A stretch of 64,000 bases of DNA from Streptococcus macacae NCTC 11558 (GCF_000187995.2 NZ_AEUW02000001.1:868001-932000); one strand, 5' to 3'. Positions 40,295 to 48,228 are shown, counted from the first letter of the stretch. The notes: generated from the sequence alone by a model not told the origin. Numbers and translations are program-made.

Positions 40295-40745
40295 CGCATT
40301 CTCCTTTTAATCTTTACAAGAGCTTGAGATAAGAAATAGTTCCAAGCTCTTATGTGCAGCAGTGATATCATAAGAGAGCGGGGCAAAGCGGTTTCTGTTG
40401 AATCACATTTTTTGCCCCACTCTTATTATTATCCCATGAAATCAAAAGAATCACAAAAATTTGGATTTATTTTTTACAGTAAGCAGGATTGAAAAATGCG
40501 GAGGGGAAAGTCAAAACAGTCCTGCGGACTGTTTTGAGTCAGCAACTAGAAACGAAGACCTGCTGAAAAATCACATTCTTTGAATTATTGATTGTCTGTC
40601 CCAGTCTCAGGCAAATTGAAAGCCTTTCGGCTTTCCATTTAGCCATGAAAGCATAGGTTTGCTGGCGTGCCGAACCGCATAAGGCTAACTGCCAGCAGGA
40701 ATCCTCTTTATAAACAAAACACTATTAAGCAAGCCGCCCTTACTT
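40295..40745. repeat. 451-base gap with dispersed repeats
   Basis: No gene is seen. It contains AAAACAGTCCTGCGGACTGT (40513 on), shared with 12370-12392; AAGACCTGCTGAAAAATCAC and CTGTCCCAGTCTCAG (about 40555-40612), related to the elements at 12299, 39247 and 56768; and a GAAAGCC/GGCTTTC hairpin at about 40619-40636. GAGCTTG...CAAGCTC (40320-40350) could end transcription from the right. Confidence 0.5.
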
Positions 40746-41480
40746 TTAGATGATCTCCCCATCTTCAATCTCATATTCATCCAAAATGGTTTGGATTTTA
40801 TCAAACGCCAAGCGGAAGTGCTCCAGTTTGTGGCCGTCGGAGCCGACGGAGTATTTGCGGCAGCCAAGCTCTTTGACTAGGCCTAAAGCATAGCGATAGA
40901 GATGCTCGTGGTGATAGAGATACATGGATTTACTGTTGAGCTCAAAAGCTAGGCCATAGTCAATCATCTTTTGAAAAATACGGCGCAGCTGAGGCTCATA
41001 AGCCTTCAATTCTTCTACAGTCAGATCAAAGAGCCGAAAGCCATAGTCAAAATGAGCTAAAACATCAGCTTCCACGCGCCCAATAGCATATTCTAACTTA
41101 TCCAGATATTCCTGAATAATAGTTTCTTTATCCATATTAGCGACTTCATCATCCAGATAATCATTAAAGCCATTGTGATGAAGGGAAAGGAGCTTTAAGT
41201 CATAATCCTTATCTGCCAGAAAGCTGATAATATCAGCTTCTCTAGGCTGATAATAGCCAATTTCAATGCCGCGTTTGATACGGTTGCCGTACGTTTGGTT
41301 AAGCTCTGCTATTTCTTTAGAATAAGCTTCATAATCAGGCACATCATCCTGTTTAGTGTAAGGATTTGATAAGTCGTAATGCTCTGTCGTTATAATATCT
41401 CCCTCATAGTGATCAAGGTAATCTTTAAAATCAGCTCTTGAATCATAAGAAAAATGAGTATGTAAATGGTTGTCGCGCAT
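40746..41480 (-). CDS. Histidinol-phosphatase-like PHP-domain hydrolase
   Basis: A 244-residue PHP-fold phosphoesterase, similar to the HisJ/HisK type of Firmicutes. Metal ligands are visible in DNHLHTHFSYDS (His4, His6, His8 region), TTEHYD, KRGIEIGY, LLSLHHNG, AHFDYGFR and SVGSDGHKLEHF. If it is histidinol-phosphatase it performs the penultimate step of histidine synthesis, but it stands alone with no his genes nearby, so another phosphate ester is possible. AAGGAG precedes the ATG. Confidence 0.82.
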   Translation of the reverse strand: MRDNHLHTHFSYDSRADFKDYLDHYEGDIITTEHYDLSNPYTKQDDVPDYEAYSKEIAELNQTYGNRIKRGIEIGYYQPREADIISFLADKDYDLKLLSLHHNGFNDYLDDEVANMDKETIIQEYLDKLEYAIGRVEADVLAHFDYGFRLFDLTVEELKAYEPQLRRIFQKMIDYGLAFELNSKSMYLYHHEHLYRYALGLVKELGCRKYSVGSDGHKLEHFRLAFDKIQTILDEYEIEDGEII

Positions 41481-41550
41481 GCTTTTCTCCTTACTGTTTC
41501 TTTCTATTTTAGCAGATTGCCTTCAAAAAAGAAATTATCGCAAAAACAGC

Positions 41551-41567
41551 TATAGTTTGAAACTATA
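41551..41567 (+). promoter_or_regulatory. MET-box operator
   Basis: TATAGTTTGAAACTATA is a perfect match to the streptococcal MET-box recognised by the LysR-type regulator MtaR/MetR. It lies about 46 bases upstream of a TGTGTACAAT -10 (41609-41618) and 83 bases before the MetE-like start, a typical activator position. Confidence 0.85.
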
Positions 41568-41649
41568 TCATTCTCCTTAAAATGACTATTTCTCAAAAGC
41601 GCTTAGCTTGTGTACAATAAAAGTAAGAAATTTAGAAAGAGGCTTTTAT

Positions 41650-42801
41650 ATGACACAATCAAAATTCCAGCTTGTCGGCTCCCTGCTTCGCCCGGCTAAT
41701 CTACTGGATTATAAGAACAAAATTGAACATCGTGATGACATTCACTATCCCTTTTATGATAGCTTCCCTGGCTATCATGAAACCGAGACAGCAGAGATTA
41801 AAAAAGTGATCGCTGATGAAAAGGCCAACGGTATTGATATTCTAACAGACGGTGAATACTCTAAGTCTATGTGGCATTTAGATTTCGTTTGGGGCCTTAA
41901 AGGTATTGAACGCTATATTGCAGACCATGGTTACACTTTTAAAGACCATGACGGCGGACAGTATGAGACTCGCAAAGACATAGGTATCCGTATCACGGAA
42001 CCTCTTTCAGGTAAAAATCATCATTTCTTAGACATCTACAAATTGCTCAAGGAAGAGGCTGACGGCATGCAAACCAAATTGACCATTTGGGGTCCTGCTC
42101 ATGCCTACACTGAATTGGCTATCTTTGATGGGCTGGCTGGTGATGACCAGGTTTATAAAACCAATGAAGACTTAAAGGCGGGTCTCATCAAGGCTTATAA
42201 AGAATTTTTGACAGAATATAAGGAAGCCGGCGGTGAGATTATCCAGTTTGACGACTGCCTCTGGGAACTTTTTGACCAATCCAATCCTGCCTCATTTTTT
42301 ACTGATGGCAATGCTGCACTGGCGGATTTAGCTGACCAATTCATTGCGATTAATAATGAAGTTGCTGATTACGGACATCACTTAGGACTGAAAGTTTGGA
42401 CACACAACTGCCGCGGAAATTATGAAAGCCGGTCTGCCTCAGGCGGAACTTATGAAGCGATTGCGGAAAAATTCCTACGTGACCAGCACTATGACCGCTT
42501 TTTCTTAGAATGGGACAGTGATGTATCGGGTGATTTGAAAGCTCTTGCTTCCCTTAAAGATAAGGAGGCCCAAGTGGTCCTTGGACTTCTCTCTAGTAAG
42601 ACAACAGAGCTGGATGATGAAGAACGTGTCCTTGCTTTATTAGAAGAAGCTAGTACAATTCTTCCTAAAGAACGTCTGCTGCTGTCACATCAATGCGGTT
42701 TTGCTTCTTGTGATTCAGGCAATGAACTGGCTATCCCGCAGCAATGGGCCAAAATCAAACAAGGTCAAGAAATCGCTAAAAAGTTTTGGGGTAATTCCTA
42801 A
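41650..42801 (+). CDS. MetE C-terminal-like methyltransferase (YxjG/YxjH type)
   Basis: A 383-residue cobalamin-independent methionine synthase-like protein lacking the N-terminal MetE half. Zinc ligands and active-site motifs are visible: QFDDCLWELF, KVWTHNCRGNY (His and Cys), the conserved acidic FLEWDSDVSGD, LGLLSSKTTEL and LLSHQCGFASCD near the C-terminus. Such proteins are thought to use a small methyl donor to make methionine from homocysteine. I start at the ATG at 41650 after AGAGG. The perfect MET-box upstream shows methionine-responsive control. Confidence 0.9.
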   Translation: MTQSKFQLVGSLLRPANLLDYKNKIEHRDDIHYPFYDSFPGYHETETAEIKKVIADEKANGIDILTDGEYSKSMWHLDFVWGLKGIERYIADHGYTFKDHDGGQYETRKDIGIRITEPLSGKNHHFLDIYKLLKEEADGMQTKLTIWGPAHAYTELAIFDGLAGDDQVYKTNEDLKAGLIKAYKEFLTEYKEAGGEIIQFDDCLWELFDQSNPASFFTDGNAALADLADQFIAINNEVADYGHHLGLKVWTHNCRGNYESRSASGGTYEAIAEKFLRDQHYDRFFLEWDSDVSGDLKALASLKDKEAQVVLGLLSSKTTELDDEERVLALLEEASTILPKERLLLSHQCGFASCDSGNELAIPQQWAKIKQGQEIAKKFWGNS

Positions 42802-42884
42802 GCAGTCATAAAGACATGAAGGCAAATATTTTTTAGACAGTTCCTTATCACTAGACTGTTAAATACTAACATATTAACTAGCAG

Positions 42885-42919
42885 CCTGATTTCGGATTAT
42901 AAAGAAATCAGGTTTTTTT
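42885..42919 (+). terminator. Terminator of the MetE-like gene
   Basis: CCTGATTTC pairs with GAAATCAGG, followed by seven T on the plus strand. Confidence 0.95.
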
Positions 42920-42944
42920 GTATGCTCTTTTTTGATCATATGCC

Positions 42945-42975
42945 AAAAAAACAGAAAGTGCTATTAACTTCCTGT
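42945..42975 (-). terminator. Terminator of the toxin locus
   Basis: On the minus strand AACAGGAAG pairs with CTTTCTGTT and runs into seven T, about 45 bases after the last gene of the lipase-toxin array. It faces the MetE terminator. Confidence 0.85.
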
Positions 42976-43022
42976 TTTATTCCACAATTTTAGTCTGCTT
43001 GATAAATGATTGAAAAGAGCTT

Positions 43023-43379
43023 TTATTTTTTATCTGCCGCTAAATCATCATAAGCAGAAGCCTTATCCTTGATGGCTTGATTGATGGCCTTGGAAAACTG
43101 GCCTTTAATATCACTATCTAGCTTTCCGCCAATCGTCTTTAGGCTGGACTTCGTCTCAGAAGCAATGCGGCTGATCGCCTTATCGTACTTATCGACCAGC
43201 TCCTTGCGCTTGGTCTTTTGAGCAGCAGCGCAGGCTCTAATAATCCCCTTTTCATATTCCTTTTCAGCTGCTTCTGTATCGCCGGATAAAGCGTCGCCAA
43301 CAGCTTTTCCTAGGTTGGTGCGTGCCGCACCGCCTACTGTTTCTTTAATACCATTCCAAGCATCCGCAAATGCTCCCAT
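43023..43379 (-). CDS. Small helical partner protein, TlaB/WXG-like
   Basis: A 118-residue helical protein without signal peptide, starting MGAFADAWNGIKETVGG and rich in charged helices (about 45-118). The small size, a tryptophan early in a W-N-G context, and position as last gene of a lipase-toxin operon match the small partners (Lap/TlaB type) that bind the helical targeting domain of type VII secreted effectors and are cosecreted. GAGGACAATAA precedes the ATG. It is 31 bases downstream of the first partner gene. Single copy in the window. Assignment is by context and general shape. Confidence 0.65.
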   Translation of the reverse strand: MGAFADAWNGIKETVGGAARTNLGKAVGDALSGDTEAAEKEYEKGIIRACAAAQKTKRKELVDKYDKAISRIASETKSSLKTIGGKLDSDIKGQFSKAINQAIKDKASAYDDLAADKK

Positions 43380-43410
43380 TTATTGTCCTCTTCTTTCTTT
43401 TTTCAATTGT

Positions 43411-43794
43411 TTACGATAATTTCCTTCGTTCACTGTAAGCTGCTTCCAGCTTATCACTGACCCTACTGTAGGTCTTTTTGTAAGCTGTATCCAGTTCTTC
43501 AAACTGTTCGCTATAATAATTGAAAACATCAATAAAAGCATTTTGAACTCGGATATTAATGTCTGTTACTGTATCTGTAAAAGGTCTTTCATCTTCCACT
43601 TCTAAGTTCCTAAAATCGGCCATAGCTTCTTCGTATTTAATGTCAGTCATAGCATTAAAATAATGAAGCCGTTCCTCATAGGACATCCGTTCTTCTTCCA
43701 ATTGGTTTTTGATCCTCCGGTAATCCTCATCCAGAATTTCAATTTCCAGTTCATATTCCTGCACTTTGGCTTGTGCTACATCCCATGCGTCCAT
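43411..43794 (-). CDS. Small coiled-coil partner protein, TlaA-like
   Basis: A 127-residue acidic protein that is almost entirely helical (MDAWDVAQAKVQEYELEIEI at the start, coiled coil to about 60, second helix about 85-125). The gene overlaps the toxin end by 19 bases, with AGGAGGAG inside the toxin gene as its ribosome binding site, so toxin and partner are translationally coupled. By analogy with TlaA and other Lap proteins it should bind the toxin's C-terminal helical domain as a chaperone or targeting factor. A truncated copy lies at 46371-46491. Confidence 0.7.
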   Translation of the reverse strand: MDAWDVAQAKVQEYELEIEILDEDYRRIKNQLEEERMSYEERLHYFNAMTDIKYEEAMADFRNLEVEDERPFTDTVTDINIRVQNAFIDVFNYYSEQFEELDTAYKKTYSRVSDKLEAAYSERRKLS

Positions 43795-44643
43795 CCTGAA
43801 ATCTCTCCTCCTAAAGTATTATCCTTAGCAACTAGGTCCTGCATTCCCCTTTCAATATGACTGCTTAGAGCAGTGAAATTGTCAGATAAGGCGGAAGCCT
43901 TGGCTGTTTTCTGGTCAAAATGTTCCTTGACCTGGGTCACCATGTAATCATAAGTAAGGCCTTCTTCTGCATAAATCGCCAAGATCTCCTCATCAGTCAG
44001 CTTATTAACCGAGGCTGGGCGCTTGCTGGTCAGGCTCTTGTAGAGTTCATCAGCTGCTTCGTTAGCAGCACGGACCTGACCTTTGATGCTGTCATAACCG
44101 ATTTGGGCAGTGCTTCCTAATCCTTTGGCTACAGTGCTTGCGGACAGATAGTCCAAGTAAATCTTCTCATGGCCAGAATAGCCGCCTGCACCTAACTTGG
44201 ACTTCATGGCCTTAAAGCTATGGTTCATATAAGCAGAGACCTTGCCCTCTACAGTATCATAGACATGGCCAAGGTCCGCCATATTATTGGCCTTATCCAC
44301 TAGATTGCCCTTCTTATCAAACTTCCAATTACTGAGAGAATGGTCGGCTGACAGGCCGCTTTTGTTGGCCATATCGACATAAATAGCACTGCCTGTTTCA
44401 TTGCCTGTGATATTCCCTATCATATCATTGGGATTGCGGTAATTGCGAAACTGCCGCTTGTGCTTTTTCATGTAGGCAATTTCTTTGCTTGAAAGCATAC
44501 TGTGAATATCGGGGCCATTGTAAGTGGTACTGTGATACTTGCGCTTTAAAGCCACATACATAGAAAGAGAGCCTCCGAGAGAGTGGCCGGTTGTTGTGAG
44601 TTTGGCCTTAGGATAGGCCTTCTCAATCTTCTTGGCAAAGGCT
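43674..44643 (-). repeat. 970-base direct repeat, copy 1
   Basis: It covers the first 41 codons of the TlaA-like gene and the last two thirds of toxin 1. It matches 46371-47340 without gaps at a constant offset of 2697 bases; I count about seven single-base differences by eye. Confidence 0.9.
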
Positions 44644-44996
44644 TTGGCCGTCTTAAACTGAGAATCGACTGTCGGGCCAGTAGGGGAAGAACCGCGTTTC
44701 TTCAACTCATCACGGCCATGGCCGATTGACTGTACATCAGTCGCAATATCATCAGGATCAGATCTGTTCGTTCCAGCGTAGGCAATGACCACTTGGCTGG
44801 TATCCACATTACCCTTCTTATCTACTGGCGCCACCGCCATGGCCTGCATGCCGTTGGAGGTGTTGTTTTCAGTTTTGAGGACTTGGTATTGGTTATTTAA
44901 AATTTTTTGTCCATCTTTAACTGGATTTTGCACCTTATTAGGATCAACATCATACACACGGTCGGCAACTCTTTTGTAATCTTTATCTGTTACCAT
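43776..44996 (-). CDS. Putative type VII secreted lipase toxin with C-terminal LXG-like domain (toxin 1)
   Basis: A 406-residue protein. Residues 1-55 are a variable leader; 70-265 are an alpha/beta lipase domain with AYAGTNRSD (oxyanion), nucleophile Ser139 in TTTGHSLGGSL and likely Asp191 and His219 (SADHSLSNW); 275-406 are helical and LXG-like. There is no signal peptide. The order lipase first, targeting domain last, is that of S. aureus TslA, a phospholipase toxin secreted by the type VII system. A membrane-anchored candidate immunity gene ends ten bases upstream and partner genes overlap downstream, completing an immunity-toxin-TlaA-TlaB operon. The start has GAGGAG. Function is inferred from motifs and synteny. 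Confidence 0.8.
   Translation of the reverse strand: MVTDKDYKRVADRVYDVDPNKVQNPVKDGQKILNNQYQVLKTENNTSNGMQAMAVAPVDKKGNVDTSQVVIAYAGTNRSDPDDIATDVQSIGHGRDELKKRGSSPTGPTVDSQFKTAKAFAKKIEKAYPKAKLTTTGHSLGGSLSMYVALKRKYHSTTYNGPDIHSMLSSKEIAYMKKHKRQFRNYRNPNDMIGNITGNETGSAIYVDMANKSGLSADHSLSNWKFDKKGNLVDKANNMADLGHVYDTVEGKVSAYMNHSFKAMKSKLGAGGYSGHEKIYLDYLSASTVAKGLGSTAQIGYDSIKGQVRAANEAADELYKSLTSKRPASVNKLTDEEILAIYAEEGLTYDYMVTQVKEHFDQKTAKASALSDNFTALSSHIERGMQDLVAKDNTLGGEISGWTHGM
44658..44886 (-). repeat. 229-base direct repeat shared with toxin pseudogene
   Basis: The part of toxin 1 encoding about residues 37-112 matches 48966-49194 with only a few substitutions, whereas toxin 2 differs here. Confidence 0.8.
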
Positions 44997-45006
44997 TTTT
45001 TACTCC

Positions 45007-45399
45007 TCAATAATAATAAACTATTTCAACATTATCCATACGGTTGCTTTTTATTTTTTCATTACTTTGTTTAAATTCCTTAGGAGAATAATTAGCAGTC
45101 TCAATTTCTCCTCCTATCTCATTTTCTGAAAATGAAATATTATATTTGCTATTAATGGTTGTTGTCATCCTCCAAGTTCCTGTCATATCGTTTTTTTGGA
45201 ATTCCACAAATTCAATCTTTTTAATAGGTTTTCCATCAACTAATTCAATATGTTCTCTTATATATTGAACAATCCTATCCTGTTCATGCTTATGTATGGG
45301 TTCGTCTTTGCCTGTAAAGGGATTAAACATTATGATACCTCCTATTATTAAAATTGCTGCGATTCCCAATGGCATTAATACCTTTTTCTTAACTGCCAT
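45007..45399 (-). CDS. Membrane-anchored putative immunity protein F
   Basis: A 130-residue protein with an N-terminal membrane anchor (VLMPLGIAAILIIGGIIMF, about 7-25), then NPFTGKDEP and an exported domain of about 100 residues. Conserved features of this local family are HEQDR, IKKIEF, NDMTGTW and a C-terminal VEIVYYY. The pattern resembles DUF1433-like cystatin-fold lipoproteins and the TilA immunity protein. It lies immediately before toxin 1 and its cassette probably protects against it from outside the membrane. GGAGG precedes the ATG. Confidence 0.7.
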   Translation of the reverse strand: MAVKKKVLMPLGIAAILIIGGIIMFNPFTGKDEPIHKHEQDRIVQYIREHIELVDGKPIKKIEFVEFQKNDMTGTWRMTTTINSKYNISFSENEIGGEIETANYSPKEFKQSNEKIKSNRMDNVEIVYYY

Positions 45400-45534
45400 A
45401 AAACCTCCTTTTTTATAATATAAGCCAAACCAGCTACCTGTTAACTGGCTGGGTTTATACTATAACGCGGACAACAAGCTTTCTTTCACAGGAGTTACGG
45501 CCATGGCCTGCATGCCATTGGAGGTGTTGTCTTC
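45299..45534 (-). repeat. 236-base cassette-border repeat, copy 1
   Basis: It spans the 5' end of an immunity gene, an intergenic inverted repeat (AAACCAGC...GCTGGGTTT, 45427-45456) and the 3' end of a toxin fragment. Near-identical copies of equal length occur at 45953-46188 and 47993-48228. Confidence 0.9.
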
Positions 45535-45660
45535 AGTTTTGAGGAATTTATACTTGCCATCTGCAACAGATATCCCTTTCCTAAGCGGTTTACTTTCTTT
45601 TTTTGAATCAACATCATAGACATCTTCAGAAATTTTATTATAATCTTTATCTGTTACCAT
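45460..45660 (-). pseudogene. Orphan toxin 5' fragment E
   Basis: 66 codons: a toxin leader (MVTDKDYNKISEDVYDVDSK) up to the conserved DNTSNGMQAMAV, then PVKESLLSAL and a stop. The lipase domain is missing. It begins three bases after the immunity gene E stop, as a functional toxin would. The identical truncation point in other fragments argues for a cassette unit, not random decay. It could still be translated. Confidence 0.8.
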
Positions 45661-45663
45661 TCT

Positions 45664-46053
45664 CTACTCCTCAAAATAAATCACTTCTATTTTTGAAATA
45701 TTAATATTCTTTGCTTTATTCCTTATGTTTAATTCCTTATTATTACTTTTAGCAATATGTTCAGTCACATCTATTTCTCCACCCAATCCATTCAAACTAA
45801 AAGTTATATAGTAAATATTATTGACTACAGCATCACTACTCCAAGTTCCAGTAGTATGGTTCTTTTCAAAATTCTTAAACTCAACCTTCTTAATACCCTC
45901 ATAATTCTGAGCTAGATATTTCACCATTCTATCTTGCTCATGTTTGTACTTTGGTTCGTCTTTTCCTGTAAAGGGATTAAACATTATGATACCTCCTATT
46001 ATTAAAACTGTTGCGATTCCCAATGAAATTAATACCTTTTTCTTAACTGCCAT
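45664..46053 (-). CDS. Membrane-anchored putative immunity protein E
   Basis: 129 residues. The anchor (VLISLGIATVLIIGGIIMF) and NPFTGKDEPKYKHEQDRMVK are nearly identical to its neighbours, while the C-terminal half (HTTGTWSSDAVVNNIYYI onward) is diverged, as expected if it determines which toxin is recognised. It ends SKIEVIYFEE, the family's terminal strand. No lipobox cysteine. It is followed by an orphan toxin fragment instead of a full toxin. Confidence 0.7.
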   Translation of the reverse strand: MAVKKKVLISLGIATVLIIGGIIMFNPFTGKDEPKYKHEQDRMVKYLAQNYEGIKKVEFKNFEKNHTTGTWSSDAVVNNIYYITFSLNGLGGEIDVTEHIAKSNNKELNIRNKAKNINISKIEVIYFEE

Positions 46054-46188
46054 AAAACCTCCTTTTTTATAATATAAGCCAAACCAGCTACTTGTTAACT
46101 GGCTGGGTTTATACTATAACGCGGACAACAAGCTTTCTTTCACAGGCGCCACCGCCATGGCCTGCATGCCATTGGAGGTGTTGTCTTC
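45953..46188 (-). repeat. 236-base cassette-border repeat, copy 2
   Basis: Same layout as 45299-45534, with the inverted repeat at 46081-46110. Confidence 0.9.
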
Positions 46189-46323
46189 GGCGGCGAGGAC
46201 TTTGTATTGGTTACCGCCAGACTTAAATGTATCATTCTTGATTATTGTATGAGCTTCTTTACCATCCTCAATAGCATAAACTCTATCTGCTATATCTCTA
46301 TAATTTTGTTCTGTCACTGCCAT
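46114..46323 (-). pseudogene. Orphan toxin 5' fragment D2
   Basis: 69 codons from an ATG at 46323 (MAVTEQNYRDIADRVYAIED) through DNTSNGMQAMAVAPVKESLL to a stop at the common truncation point. The leader differs from every other copy. GGAGGAATGA, the remains of an immunity gene's end, precedes the ATG. The frame is also open upstream into a truncated TlaA-like gene. Confidence 0.75.
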
Positions 46324-46324
46324 T

Positions 46325-46491
46325 TCATTCCTCCAAGTCAGTGATATTAACATCACTGACTGTAACATTTCCTCATAGGACATCCGTTCTTCTTCCAATT
46401 GATTTTTGATCCTTCGGTAATCCTCATCCAGAATTTCAATTTCCAGTTCATATTCCTGCACTTTGGCTTGTGCTACATCCCATGCGTCCAT
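46325..46491 (-). pseudogene. Truncated TlaA-like gene joined to the tail of a lost immunity gene
   Basis: The first 40 codons copy the TlaA-like gene at 43411 (MDAWDVAQAKVQEYELEIEI onward) and stop matching at about 46371. The following bases, read in another frame, encode TVSDVNITDLEE and a TGA, the typical end of an immunity gene. A recombination event therefore removed the rest of the partner gene, the second partner gene and most of an immunity gene. The fused frame runs on into orphan fragment D2. Confidence 0.75.
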
Positions 46492-47340
46492 CCTGAAATC
46501 TCTCCTCCTAAAGTATTATCCTTAGCAACTAGGTCCTGCATTCCCCTTTCAATATGACTGCTTAGAGCAGTGAAATTGTCAGATAAGGCGGAAGCCTTGG
46601 CTGTTTTCTGGTCAAAATGTTCCTTGACCTGGGTCACCATGTAATCATAAGTAAGGCCTTCTTCTGCATAAATCGCCAAGATCTCCTCATCAGTCAGCTT
46701 ATTAACCGAGGCTGGGCGCTTGCTGGTCAGGCTCTTGTAGAGTTCATCAGCTGCTTCGTTAGCAGCACGGACCTGACCTTTGATGCTGTCATAACCGATT
46801 TGGGCAGTGCTTCCTAATCCTTTGGCTACAGTGCTTGCGGACAGATAGTCCAAGTAAATCTTCTCATGGCCAGAATAGCCGCCTGCACCTAACTTGGACT
46901 TCATGGCCTTAAAGCTATGGTTCATATAAGCAGAGACCTTGCCCTCTACAGTATCATAGACATGGCCAAGGTCCGCCATATTATTGGCCTTATCCACTAG
47001 ATTGCCCTTCTTATCAAACTTCCAATTACTGAGAGAATGGTCGGCTGACAGGCCGCTTTTGTTGGCCATATCGACATAAATAGCACTGCCTGTTTCATTG
47101 CCTGTGATATTCCCTATCATATCATTGGGATTGCGGTAATTGCGAAACTGCCGCTTGTGCTTTTTCATGTAGGCAATTTCTTTGCTTGAAAGCATACTGT
47201 GAATATCAGGGCCATTGTAAGTGGTACTTTGATACTTACGCTTTAAAGCCACATACATAGAAAGAGAGCCTCCGAGAGAGTGGCCGGTTGTTGTGAGCTT
47301 GGCCTTAGGATAGGCCTTCTCAATCTTCTTAGCAAAGGCC
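46371..47340 (-). repeat. 970-base direct repeat, copy 2
   Basis: The partner of 43674-44643, covering the truncated TlaA-like gene and the 3' two thirds of toxin 2. Confidence 0.9.
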
Positions 47341-47699
47341 AGAGCTGTTTCAAACTGAGAGTCTGCAATCGTCACTCCGTTAACACTCATATCTGATCCT
47401 GACGTTAGCTTCTTGCTTCCTTCGCCAACAGACTGCAGATCAGTGTCGATATCTTTTGGATCGTCAGAATTCGTCCCAGCATAAGCGATCGTGATGTTAC
47501 TGTAATCGACCTGACCAGACTGGCTTACCGGAGCTACGGCCATGGCCTGCATGCCGTTGGAGGTGTTGTCCTTGGTGGCGAGGACTTGGTATTTGCCGCC
47601 TGCAACAGTATCTCCTTTTTTATATGGAGTAGAAACTTTACCTGAATCAACTTTATAAACCTCGTTAGCAAGTGAATTATAGTCTTTTTCCGATATCAT
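46473..47699 (-). CDS. Putative type VII secreted lipase toxin with C-terminal LXG-like domain (toxin 2)
   Basis: 408 residues from the ATG at 47699, two bases after the immunity gene D stop; the longer frame starting inside that gene is not used. Leader and first lipase strands (1 to about 118, with AYAGTNSDDPKDIDTD) differ from toxin 1, but from AFAKKIEKAYPKAK to the end the two are almost identical, including GHSLGG, NPNDMIGN and DHSLSNW. The downstream partner gene is truncated and no TlaB-like gene follows, so this toxin would rely on partners from the other copy. It is intact as an ORF. Confidence 0.78.
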   Translation of the reverse strand: MISEKDYNSLANEVYKVDSGKVSTPYKKGDTVAGGKYQVLATKDNTSNGMQAMAVAPVSQSGQVDYSNITIAYAGTNSDDPKDIDTDLQSVGEGSKKLTSGSDMSVNGVTIADSQFETALAFAKKIEKAYPKAKLTTTGHSLGGSLSMYVALKRKYQSTTYNGPDIHSMLSSKEIAYMKKHKRQFRNYRNPNDMIGNITGNETGSAIYVDMANKSGLSADHSLSNWKFDKKGNLVDKANNMADLGHVYDTVEGKVSAYMNHSFKAMKSKLGAGGYSGHEKIYLDYLSASTVAKGLGSTAQIGYDSIKGQVRAANEAADELYKSLTSKRPASVNKLTDEEILAIYAEEGLTYDYMVTQVKEHFDQKTAKASALSDNFTALSSHIERGMQDLVAKDNTLGGEISGWTHGM

Positions 47700-47700
47700 A

Positions 47701-48093
47701 TTATTCCTCCAAGTGCTTAACTTCAATATGAGAAATATCTGGTTTCTCATCAGGTGTGTCTAACTTTTTAAGAGAATGTCCATGGTTTCTAGAAGAAAGT
47801 TCATTGACGTAAATCTCACCATCTAATCCCATTAGTGTGAAATTAACTTTAATTTTATTGTTTATTGTTGCATAAAATGAGTATGATCCTGTCATTTTAT
47901 TATGTTCTATTTCTGTAAACTCAACCTTCTTAATACCCTCATAATTCTGAACTAGATATTTCACCATTCTATCTTGCTCATGTTTGTACTTTGGTTCATC
48001 TTTGCCTGTAAAGGGATTAAACATTATGATACCTCCTATTATTAAAACTGCTGCGATTCCCAATGGCATTAATACCTTTTTCTTAACTGCCAT
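47701..48093 (-). CDS. Membrane-anchored putative immunity protein D
   Basis: 130 residues with the shared anchor (VLMPLGIAAVLIIGGIIMF) and NPFTGKDEPKYKHEQDRMVK, then a specific domain with MTGSYSFYATINN and a C-terminal ISHIEVKHLEE. It ends one base before the toxin 2 ATG, GAGGAATAAT serving both, so immunity and toxin 2 should be made together. An exported, anchored protein of this type fits protection against a phospholipase acting at the outer face of the membrane. Confidence 0.72.
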   Translation of the reverse strand: MAVKKKVLMPLGIAAVLIIGGIIMFNPFTGKDEPKYKHEQDRMVKYLVQNYEGIKKVEFTEIEHNKMTGSYSFYATINNKIKVNFTLMGLDGEIYVNELSSRNHGHSLKKLDTPDEKPDISHIEVKHLEE

Positions 48094-48228
48094 AAAACCT
48101 CCTTTTTTATAATATAAGCCAAACCAGCTACCTGTTAACTGGCTGGGTTTATACTATAACGTAGGCAATAAGCTTTCTTTCACAGGAGCTACGGCCATAG
48201 CTTGCATGCCATTTGAGGTGTTGTCTTC
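47993..48228 (-). repeat. 236-base cassette-border repeat, copy 3
   Basis: Same layout as the copies at 45299 and 45953, slightly diverged at its right end. The inverted repeat is at 48121-48150. Confidence 0.88.
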
